Source: Castanea sativa (lineage: Eukaryota > Streptophyta > Magnoliopsida > Fagales > Fagaceae). From it: 64,000 nucleotides of DNA. The stretch's first letter is position 1. Each line of letters opens with the position of its first letter. The position numbers were made by a program, and so were the translations under genes. The notes below the pieces were generated by a model that was given only the letters and a program-made list of their open reading frames with translations, did no database searches and had not been told where the DNA came from. Below, one piece after another: positions 38,601 to 50,600 of this stretch. The DNA lies in contig NC_134024.1 in assembly GCF_040712315.1 (NCBI RefSeq), positions 30,681,158 to 30,745,157 of the forward strand, written 5' to 3'.

Positions 38601-41600
38601 GAGTCAATAACCACCATCAATAATATAGCCACTTTATAGCACACAGGTCTCTACAATTAGCACCAAGAATCTAACATCACAACAAATAACAACCTTTTTA
38701 AAATTAAAACAATGTAAAAATTGACATTCTTTCTAATTACATATCAATTTCACACAACCATCAACATCTTCAGACAGGAGAACATGTTAGATATTTCTCC
38801 CATTGTAATTTTTTTATGCTGCTTCGTGCTTATTTTCACAAAGTAGTCTCATTTCAATATTATTATTTTTACCTATCAAAAAATAAAATAAACCTTCATT
38901 CAATGCTCACTTGCAAAATCAGGATCCCATCAAAAATTAATTTAACTAGCAAACTGATTGTCTATCTTACATATGTGCAACAGAATCAAATTCTTTTAAG
39001 CAACAGATGACAACATTAAGAATGTAACAAAACACCTATAAGAAACAAAATAAATCAAAACTCAGGATCAAGGTAGCAAGTGGTGGTTATCAGGAAATGA
39101 TTATTTTACAATCTTTTCAAAGAGGCAACATTGCACCCTTGACTTAACAACTGAGGACCAAACATAATTGATCTTAGGCAAATTATACATGCTTCCTACT
39201 GCAACAAACCTCTATTGTTTTATTGGGTACAAATCTAATGCTTCCTGATTGAAATGCACAACTTCCAGAACATTCTATCTTCTGATATACTCAATGGTAA
39301 AACATCAAAGCAGAAGAGAGTCAAGAGACTAGTAGTTATCTTCAAAAACTCTTAAACTTACATGCCTGATGGACAAACAGCTAAATCGCTACCTATTTGG
39401 AGAGCTCGAATTGATGTAACCTGTTCAGGGTACAAAGCTAGAGGGAGTGGGAAAAAGTCAGTCTCTCTTTCTCTCTTGATTTCTTATCCCCTCATTCATT
39501 CAACAAAAAAAAGTAGTAGCACTAGAAACTTGATCTTACATCTTGGAGGATATACCACCAGAAAATTCGATGTATCTGGCATTAAGGAACTCCTTGTAAT
39601 GCATATTCCCCGAGCAACTTTCCTTTTTTCATCTCCCAGACCTAAAATTTGACGATTTTCTCTTGGAGAATCTGTTGGAGATGAAATTAATGGCAACGGA
39701 ACTACGGAGGATGGATCCAGGATTAACTGGTGGCTGAATAAGTCTTGACCTGAAGATAATCTAACTCCTTTATAATGCCCAGTACACTGCAAATTTCCAG
39801 GGAAAAGATGAATTTAAAAAAGATAGACATACTAAGGTCAAATAAATTTTTTCTAATGGATACATAAGAAGGAAAAAGAAAATTATGCACCTTGTCCATA
39901 AGTAGGGCAATCATTGGCATTCGCAGAACCTGCATATTAGAAGTTCATATGCAGATAAGTATCACAGCAAGGTAAAGTAAAAACAGAAATGTGTGTGTGT
40001 GTGGGAAACATAAGCAACCCTCTAGATGTTGGACTAAAGTTCAATATTAACAAGAACAAAAAGGTGCAAGTCCAATAATCAGAAAGTAATCCAAAATGCT
40101 TGGAGCCAATAGCTTTTGTATTGTGGAAGAAGTAGGTTTTTCAAATTTGATTAAGAGGATAAGTTACAGTTTGTATTTTACTTCTCAAAGTATTCCAAAA
40201 TGCTAGGCACCAGTTTTGGTATAGAGCATATTTTTTTGTGCCTGTAATTCCAGATAAAGTATTCCAATTTTTTGATAAATTTATTTAAGGGTAATTTTGG
40301 AAACTTACACCTTTCTATACAAGAGACAAGACAACAAATGGTGTTCCCTTAAGAAGTTGGGTTTTTGAAACAAGACCAAAAAGTTGGGATGGATGGAGTA
40401 TTACTTATCCAAATAATTATATATCAAATCAAAATATTTTTCAAAGTTTAACAAATACAAAACCAAAGTTTGCCTTTCTAACTATCCTCAGGTTTCATCC
40501 CTTCCCATGATATCTACTTCCCAGTTTTTCAACTACTTGCCTCACAGCTTCAATTCAGAGCAAAGCAAATAGTTGACAACTCATTTCCAAAGGCAGCAAG
40601 CAAATAGATCAAGTTCTTTCTTATAAAACGCATAATACAAACTGTAAGTGCACAATTGCACCTGGCCCCAAGAACAGTTACGGGCTCAGGCCCAATGAGC
40701 CTTAAACAATATGAATTTGTAGAGTGTGGGCTTGAAACCCAGGTTAGAAGGGTATGAGGATTAAATGACAAGCCAAAGCTTACAAACACTTGAAAACAAT
40801 AAGGAATATTGTGAATCCACCTGCTCGGACGTAAGCCGAGAGCTGTTCTTATATTATCTCTTTCTCTTTTTTCTTTTTCTTTTTAGATTACAAAAAAAGG
40901 GAGTCCCCATTCCTGTTCTAGGTTTCTCCTTAAATACTCCTCTTTTTGATACTTTGTACACGTGTTGCCCCAACTCCCCCTTAACCCAGATATTTCTTTT
41001 CTCAGTGCCTTTGAATAGTAACCAGAAGTTTCCCTTCCACTGTTCAGGCGTCACTTCCCCATTAATGCGGCCAGGGTGGTAGGTACAGGGTCTTTAATGT
41101 GGAGGTGGCAGCCTTTATCTTTGGTATTTCTCTTACATCGGTGCTTCTAGAACATTCAAGGGTTCACCCCCTTTAACCATTGGTCTTGACCGTGTCCTTC
41201 CCTAACCGTTACCATGAAGTCTCGAGTTCTCTGATGTCCGTCTGAAGGGAAATTCATCCTCGGCTGGATCCCCGGATCCTCGGCGTATGGGCCAACCCGT
41301 AGTATTAACAAGTTCTAAACCCAAGAGCAGGTCGGCCTTCCTTAGCACGGCCCAAAGGCCTACATCCTCATCAGGGTTTAATTTCTCCCCACAATAGCCC
41401 CTCAAAACTCTAATTTTCAACGTCCGAGGAGAAAAATAGGGTTTTGATCTGACGAGAACCTACTCCACACACTTTGTGAGTGATTGCACGTGTGGAAATC
41501 GTTTCGCGTCCCAGAAGATGCCACTTGGCGGTTTTATTTTCAAAAACGCGCGCATTTATTGATGTAAGTTACATTTTGTCCCCAACGTTCAACGGCGAGA

Positions 41601-44600
41601 TGGGTATCCAACGGTCCTCGTTACTTCACGAAAATTTGGGCGGGACGAATATAATTTCGAGACCGCTTTTCCGCACATCGTGACGCTTCGGGAACCTGCG
41701 CCTTCATTTAATTCCCCAGGGGCTAATCCCATCAAAACATCAGCAATCATACTTTACCTGCAGAAAACCGTGGAAATTTGCACACCTTCAACTTTGTAAG
41801 TTCTTGCTCTCTCTATTCTTAATCTTTTCTCCTCGGATATAGTCCTCGGCTGTCTTCGTAGATATTCTCCCCTTTAGAGTTTAGCCTTTCGTTCTTTTCT
41901 GATGGGTAGGTTTAAGTGTCTAGTTGATACCGCCGCTGGAATGGAAGGCTTCAGAGTCAAATATCACATTCCCGGCGATGTAGGTTTAAAATATTGCCCG
42001 ACAGAAGCCGTGGCCGGCTCTAGAAAAGAGGGAGAGGTTATCATCCCAATAATAGCCTTTATAGAGGGTGGGATGACCCTCCCAATGAAACCAGTAACCA
42101 GGGAGTACCTTCGCAACCATCGGTTGTGTCCCGATCAGTGCCTCCCAAACGTTTTTAGAGTTTTGGGTAGCGTCGATACTCTAAACGAGCAAATGGGTCT
42201 AAACCTCACTTGGCACGACGTCGTCTTTCTGTACGAGTCCCATAAACTCTCCAAAGTAAGTTACTACAATAAATCCTGCTCCAGCGTCGTTAGGCTAATC
42301 TCCTGTCTGCCCAAATCCAACAAAGGTATGAAAGATGACTACCTGATCGTCTTTGGGAACTGGCACGACGGCCTCCACTGCCCAGTTGAGTGGGGAGATC
42401 CAGGTGCGACACCTTAGGATTAACCTCCCCATCTCACAACTCCCTTTAATACTAACAAGCATGCACACTAACATGTATTTATATTTGTTTAACTTTATCA
42501 CTTGTTGTGTGAATCTGACCACGTTGTTCACTTTCACGTCTTTCTTTGCAGATAAACAACACGTGCGTCCACGCCTGAGCCACTGCAGCGTTGCCGATCT
42601 AAACCGAGTGCTTCGCTCCGAGGTGTTTGTCAGCGAGGACTTACAACTTAGAGCTGCTCATCTGATTCTGGGGTACACTCCCATCTCTTCGGACTTCCAG
42701 GAGATAGAAAACGCCATAATCGCGGGTGACCGAAGACGAAGGAGAATAAACGTAGCCTGGCCCCACTTTTTGGACGACCACGATCTCCCTGACGCCCCTC
42801 ACACCGTTTTGTACAACTAGCCCATAGCGGCAATTCCCCTCGCCGCACACTCTCAGGCAACCGTTGTTCCAGAAGAGCAAGTGTCTTCTTCACATACACT
42901 AGACGAAGAGATAGATCAATTTCAACTTGAAGACACCGAAAGACCTCGAGGGAACCAGTTCGTCATACTCTCTGACGAGGAAGAAGAAGCCACTGAGGCC
43001 TCTGGAGTTGCAGGATTAATCGTTGCCCGACCAGAGGACGAATCTGAAGACGATATGGAAAGGATGAAGGGTCTCCTAACCAATAGAGCTGCGAAGGTTG
43101 TTACGAGAAAGACGGGGGGGTCCCAAGCTCTTTCATCCTTGCCACCTCCCCCTCCTCCAGCTGAGCCAAAACTTCCAGCCGAGGATCCTAAAAAGAAAAG
43201 AAAGGGGGAGGCTGAGGGGACAGGCGGCAAGGAACCAAAGAAACCGCGACAACAACCGCCAGCCGTTTAGCAGCAGAAGCTGGATAAAGGCAAAGGCTGG
43301 GCCCGCTCAGTTGAAAGCGGGGAGATCAGGGACGAAGCCGAAGTGCGCCGAGCACCAGCCACCTGGTCCCCTGACTTAAGGCTGGACGGTGCACCCATCT
43401 CCTGCCAATCCAGTATAAGGGCGGTTCAACAAGGCCATGCCCACCACTTGGCCGAAGTGTTGGAGCGCCCTCTTCTGCTGCCCAAGGACATGAAAACCTT
43501 GGAAAGAATGAGCCAGTCACAACTATTCATCTCTTTAAAAAGAGACTTAGCGCTGGTAAGTTTACCCATTTTTAGGAAGTTTCCACTTTTAACAATATTC
43601 AATCATTCATAAGTGCCTTGCTATATCTGACTTCCTCGCACTTTACTGCAGGTCATTCAAGAAGTCTTCGTAGCCGAGAAATTTATAGAAGAGACTCGGA
43701 AGAAGGCCAGAACTGAGTTTGAAGTCAGGTTGGAGACTGAGAAGTCCTTGGGCACAGCCCTTGCTGAGAACGAGAAGCTTACATCGGAGGTGGCTGATCT
43801 AAAGAGAGAGAAGAATGGGGCCGAGGCGAATCTGAGGACCATGAAGACCCAAATAGAAGGGCAGCGCAAGCTCCTTCACGAAAAAGATGATGAGCTCTCC
43901 CGAGCCCAAAGGGAACGCTCGGATTTGGAGAAGGAACTTGCACTGATGAAGGAAGAAGCCAGCTCATTCCATCGCTCTTTACAGGCTGCCAAGTAGACGA
44001 GCTACGAGGAAGGGGTAGCAAACACCGAGGAGCAGCTGACAGAGGCCTTCGCGGCTTTGTGCCGGGAGTACTGTCAGAAAGTCTGGGGGGAAGCCCTAAA
44101 CGTAGCTGGAGTTCCTCTATCCTCGGATCTGAGGAAGTCCGAGAACGTTTGGCTTCCCCTGGAGATACAGGAGATTGAAGAGGCTCTTGCCGCTACTCCT
44201 ACCCCTGAGTCAACTCTCCCTGCTCTGCCTCCGATGGTCCCACAGCTAGTTCCAGATCCTACAGAACCTTCGGGTTCCAACAAAAAGAAGGAAGGAGGCG
44301 GGGATGCAGAGAAGGACTTGAGCCAGAAAGTGGAACCCAACGTCCTTCCAACAAAGACAGCAGACAAAGGAAAGCAAGTCCTGACTCCCTTTGAGCTGGA
44401 GTTGAGAAAGACCGAGGCCACCAGTACCTCTCAGCAAGACCCCCCTCCAAAAGCTTAGGACCTAGCTTTAGGACTTTTCTTTTTCTATATCTGGATTAAC
44501 TATGTAATGTACATTTAAGTAATTAATGAAGAACTATTTCGTTTGATTCTCATTTATGTCGCATCCATTTTACTTTATTCTCGTTATATAGGTCATAAAG

Positions 44601-47600
44601 ATTGCCATTAGTACATGGTCAAAAAGGGGCAGAGCAAACAAATCTAACTTCAAGTTTTGTACAATCATAACCTCCACGCAGTCATTCGTGTGTTATTAAA
44701 AACTTAATAAAAAGTGATATGGCTAACATGTTTAAACAATGCCTTGGTTGAAAAAAAAAAGAGACCTCATATAACGATTAAAACCTTATAATGTGTAGCG
44801 TTGTTTTTAGTAAGGTGTAAGATCCGAGTTATTGAACAGTAAGGCACTAACTCCCAGACACAATAAGAAGTTAACTTTGATCAAGTTTATGGTCCAAGGA
44901 CAGGACTTAACTAATTTTCCATTTGATTCTTTAGACCATCAACTTCAAATGTTAATTTTCCCAAAGTAGGAGGTCCGAGGACCCGGCACAACTAAGGTTC
45001 TCTTTAACAAGTGACAAGATATCAATTTTCACAAGGTTTGTGGTCCGAGGACTACACTTAACCAAGTTTCTGTTTGATTCTTAAGATTTGTAACTTCAAA
45101 AATGTTAATTTTCCCAAAGTAGGAGGTTCGAGGACCCGACATAACTAAGGTTCTGTTTAACAAGTAACAAGATATCAATTTTCACAAGGTTTGTGGTCCG
45201 AGGACTACACTTAACCAAGTTTCTGTTTGATTCTTAATGATTGTAACTTCAAATGTTAATTTTTCCAAAGTAGGAGGTCTGAAGACCCGACATAACTAAG
45301 GTTCTGTTTAACAAGTGACAAGATATCAATTTCCACAAGGTTTGTGGTCCGAGGACTACACTTAACCAAGTTTCTGTTTGATTCTTAATGATTGTAACTT
45401 CAAAAGTTAATTTTCCCAAAGTAGGAGGTCTGAGGACCCGACATAACTAAGGTTCTGTTTAACAAGTGACAAGATATCAATTTCCACAAGGTTTGTGGTC
45501 CGAGGACTACACTTAACCAAGTTTCTGTTTGATTCTTAATGATTGTAACTTCAAATGTTAATTTTCCCAAAGTAGGAGGTCTGAGGACCCGGCATAACTA
45601 AGGTTCTGTTTAACAAGTGACAAGATATCAATTTTCACAAGGTTTGTGGTCCGAGGACTACACTTAACCAAGTTTCTGTTTGATTCTTAATGATTGTAAC
45701 TTCAAATGTTAATTTTCCCAAAGTAGGAGGTCTGAGGACCCGACATAACTAAGGTTCTATTTAACAAGTGACAAGATATCAATTTCCACAAGGTTTGTGG
45801 TCCGAGGACTACACTTAACCAAGTTTCTGTTTGATTCTTAATGATTGTAACTTCAAATGTTAATTTTCTCAAAGTAGGAGGTCTGAGGACCCGACATAAC
45901 TAAGGTTCTGTTTAACAAGTGACAAGATATCAATTTCCACAAGGTTTGTGGTCCGAAGACTACATTTAACCAAGTTTCTGTTTGATTCTTAATGATTGTA
46001 ACTTCAAATGTTAATTTTCCCAAAGTAGGAGGTCCGAGGACCCGGCATAACTAAGGTTCTGTTTAACAAGTGACAAGATATCAATTTCCACAAGGTTTGT
46101 GGTCCGAGGACTACACTTAACCAAGTTTCTGTTTGATTCTTAATGATTGTACCTGCATGCGTCAGAGGTACTCATAACTTGGAAATGTTAACTGACAAAA
46201 GCACATTTTATTAATAATAATACCTTCTAAGATTATTTACATTCCATGGGCGTGGTACAATTCTTTCATCTAGGTCAGCTAGCCGATATGACCCTATGCC
46301 TGCTACTGAAACAATGCGATAGGGGCCTTCCCAGTTGGGTCCTAGCTTACCCCAAGCTGGGTTCTTAGAGGTGCCCACAACTTTTCTTAGCACAAGATCA
46401 CTAGGTGCAAGTGGCCTTAGCTTCACGTGGGCATCATATCCTCGTTTTAGCTTCTGTTGATAATAAGCCATTTGGACCATAGCTGCCTCGCGCCGTTCCT
46501 CAAGCAAATCTAGGCCTTTCTCCAGGAGTCCCGAGTTATTCTTTGGATTAAAAGAGCTCGTCTTTAGGGTGGGAAAACCAGATTCCAGAGGTATCACTGT
46601 CTCGGCTCCATAAGTCATAGAGAATGGCGTTTCTCCAGTGGACCTGCGCGGTGTGGTCCGATACGTCCATAGAACATGAGGGAGCTCTTCTACCTATCTG
46701 CCTTTCGCATCATCCAACCTTTTCTTCAGCCCACTGACAATGACCTTGTTAACGGCCTCGGCTTGCCCATTTCCTCGAGGATAAGCTGGGATGGAATATC
46801 TATTTATGATACCTATTTCACCACAATACTTCCTAAAAGCCTTACTGTCGAACTGAACACCATTGTCTGAGATGAGTGTGTGTGGTATACCGAATCTAGT
46901 AACGATGTTTTTCCAGACAAACTTCTTGGAGTCAACATCTCTAATATTTGCTAAGGGCTCGGCCTCAACCCATTTAGTGAAATAGTCTGTTCCCACGAGA
47001 AGCCATCTTTTGTTACCTGTTGCCCTCGAAAATGGCCCAACTATGTCTAGTCCCCATTGTGCGAAGGGCCAAGGACTGGAAAGGGGGTTAAGAACTCCTC
47101 CAGGTTGATGAATATTAGGGGCGAACCTCTGACACTGATCACATTTCCTGGCATAGTCTTGAGCCTCTCTTTGCATATTGGGCCACCAATAACCCAGAGT
47201 CAGAGCTCTGTGGGCTAAGGATCTTCCCCCAGTGTGGCTGCCGCAAATCCCTTCATGCAGTTCTTCTAGAAGCCCTTTCGTTGAGTCAGTGTGTACACAC
47301 AACAAGTACGGTCCTGAAAAGGATCGTTTGTACAGTTTTTGGTCCTCGGACAACCAGAAACGTGGCGCCTTTCGGCGTATCTTATCTGCTTCAGATTTGT
47401 CCTCAGGAAGGACATCGTTCCTAAGAAAAGATATGACCGGGTCGATCCAACTAGGTCCAGGCCTTATTAGATGGATGCGAGGCGCGTTGGTAATGACAAG
47501 AGAGGGTTCTAGTAAATCCTCAACGAGGATAACCCTAGGTAAACCTTGAGCCGAGGACGTTGCCAGCGTGGCTAAGGAGTCTGCATGGGTGTTTCCGCTC

Positions 47601-50600
47601 CGAGAGATATGAGTTAAGGCGAAGGAGTCAAATTCAGTTTGCTGGCGATTGATCTGGGCCAAATATTCCTGCATCCTTGGATCTCTAGCCTCTATGGTCC
47701 CCGTGACCTGGCCGACCACCAGTTGAGAGTCCGAGAAGACATGGATTTCCTTTCCACCCATTCTATGCACCATTTTCATGCCTACCAAGACCGCTTCGTA
47801 TTCGGCCTCATTATTAGTGGCCGAGAATGCCAATCTCAAAGACTTTTCGAAAACAATTCCCTCGGGGGACGTCAGGACAAGTCCAACACCAGACCCTCTC
47901 TGATTAGCTGCCCCATCCACATACACTTCCCAAATCGGAGATACTGCAGCTGTGATCACACCAACTGATTTTTCACCCATGTGGGCCTCTTTTTGAGTTT
48001 CTTCCAGCAATGGCTCAGCAAATTCCGCCACCAAGTCAGCGAGGACCTGGCCCTTCACCGAGGTGCGAGGCTTATATTTAACATCAAAAGCCCCCAGGAT
48101 GGTCCCCCACTTTGCTATCCTTCCTGAGTAGTCGGCGCTACGCAACACTGCCTTGAGGGGCAATTGGGTCAGAACAACCACTGTGTGGGACTGAAAATAA
48201 TGGGGAAGCTTTCGCGTGGCATGAACCACGGCCAGGAGCGCTTTCTCTAAGGGTTGATAACGCACCTCGGCATCACCCAAAGATTTACTAACGTAATATA
48301 CCGGTCTTTGCACCCTGTTATCATCTCTTATCAGGACTAGGCTGATCGCGTGGACGGCCACTGCCAGATAAGCAAACAAAATCTCATGTGCCTCGGGACG
48401 AGACAGAATGGGTGGCCGAGAAAGATATTGCTTGAGCTGTTGAAAAGCTAACTCGCAGTCCTCGGTCCATTGAAACCCTTTCCACTTATTCAACAGTTGG
48501 AAGAAAGGACGACACCGGTCAGCTGACCGAGATATGAACCTATTCAAGGCGGCAATCATTCCCGTTAACTTTTGAATTTCTTTTGGGTTCCGAGGAGGCT
48601 GCAAGTCCTGAATAGCCTTGACCTGCACCGGATTTACCTCTATGCCTCTATGAGTAATCATGTATCCCAAGAACTTTCCAGACCCCACGCCGAAAGAGCA
48701 CTTTGAGGCGTTGAGGCGCAACTTGTACTTTCTCAGTATCTGAAAAGTGTCGGCCAAATCTTTCACGTGTGAGGGTATTGTTTTGCTTTTCACCACCATA
48801 TCGTCAACATATACTTCAATGGTTTTCTCCATTTGCTGTTTGAACATTCTGGTCATCATCCTTTGATAGGTAGCCCCAGCATTCTTCAAGCCGAATGGCA
48901 TGACCTTATAATGATAATTCCCCGTCGGTGTAATGAAGGTAGTCTTCTCCTGATCCTCTAATGCCAAGGGAATCTGGTGATAACCCTGGAAGGCGTCCAA
49001 AAAACTCATCCGAAGATGTCCGACAGTGGCATCCACCAGTTGATCAATACGTGGCATTGGGAACGAATCTTTAGGACAGGCCTTGTTCAGATCAGTAAAG
49101 TCCACACATACCCTCCACGTTCCATTTTTCTTTTTGACAACAACAGTATGAGCCAACCATTCGGGGTAGAAAACTTCTTTGATAGCCCCCGCCCTTTTGA
49201 GTTTAAGAACCTCTTCCTTCACAGCCTCAGAATGTTCTCTGGAAGATCGCCGAGGTGGCTGCCTCCTCGGAACAATAGCTGGGTTGACATTCAAGCGATG
49301 ACAAATGAAGCCCGGATCCACGCCTGGAGCTTCATAAGGATCCCACGCAAAAACATCAACATTGTCCTTCAAGAATTCTAACAATTCCATCTTCTCTTGG
49401 TGTGGCAAAAGTACACCGACTTGGAAGAATCTCTCTGGGTCATCGGCTACTGGAAACTTCTCTAACTCCTCGCAATGTGTCTCATCTCCTGTCACCATTC
49501 CAGATGAATCAGGAGCTGTTAACTGCTATAAGTCTTTAGTTATTAAAGCCGAAGACTTGACTTCTGTCTGATGTAGTACCGCAGCCGATATGCACTGCCT
49601 GGCTACCTATTGGCTGCCGAGGATTTCCTCAACACATTCCCCCGAGGGGAATTTGACTTTAACGTGCAAGGTAGAGGAGACAGCCCCAAGCGCGTGCAGC
49701 TAGGGCCTGGCGAGGATGGCTGTATATGGAGAGTACGCGTCAACCACAATGAAATCCACCTCAACCGTTTCCGAGCCGGATTGAACGGGCAAACGGATCT
49801 ATCCCTTCGGCACAACGGCTCTCCCTTCGAAACTTATAAGCGGCGAGTCGTAAGGAGTTAGATCTTCCAATTCCAATCTTAGCCCTTTAAATAGATCAGA
49901 GTACATGATATCTGCATCGCTGCCCTGATCTATCATCACCCTTCTCACATCATAGTTCCCTATCATGAGGGTGACCACAAGAGCATCGTCATGGGGCTGG
50001 ATAGTCCCTACCTTATCCTCCTCGGAGAAACCTAAGACGAGCAAAGTGCCCTTCAACCTCTTCGGCCTGCTACCCACATCCTCGGCCTGAGGATGGGAAA
50101 CCGCCATCACCCTAGTGGGACCTGAGCCGGTCCTACCAGGTGCAGCGAAGATGACATTAATTGTTCCCAATGCTGGCCGAGATGAATTGTTTCTCTGATT
50201 GTTTGAGCCAACTTGACTGACCTGCCTAGTGGGCTGACACAAGTGCTGCTTTAACTTTCCCTCACTGACAAGCTGCTCCAGATGGTTCCACAGGGTCCGA
50301 CAGTTCTCAGTAGTGTGGCCCACATCCTGATGGTACTGACAAAAGAGGCTTTGATTTCTTTTCGCAGAGTCGCCTGCTATTTTTATGGGCCATCTGAAGA
50401 AGGGCTCTTTACGAACTTTCTCTAGTAACTGATGCACTGGTTCTCGGAACACAGTATTTACAGCCTGGGGTGCTGCCGAGCCGGATTGCCCGAAGTAATC
50501 CCTCCCCGGCTTGTTGTTGTGATATCTGTCCGACCTGAAATCCCTTCTTTCCTGCGGGATAACCTTCTCCTTTCCCTTCCCCTGTTGCTGGTCTTCCTCT

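Noticed and set aside
40765..41082. A 105-codon plus ORF that recurs almost identically at 51708-52025
   Set aside because: Both lie at the same place in the two element D LTRs. The repetition is the LTR, not a gene family.
44889..46155. Regular repeats resembling a CRISPR array
   Set aside because: The units are contiguous 151-bp tandem repeats without unique spacers, in a plant retrotransposon.
47232..49861. Plus-strand ORFs of 69-134 codons over D pol
   Set aside because: They are shadows of the long minus-strand pol and gag frames and show no family wording of their own.
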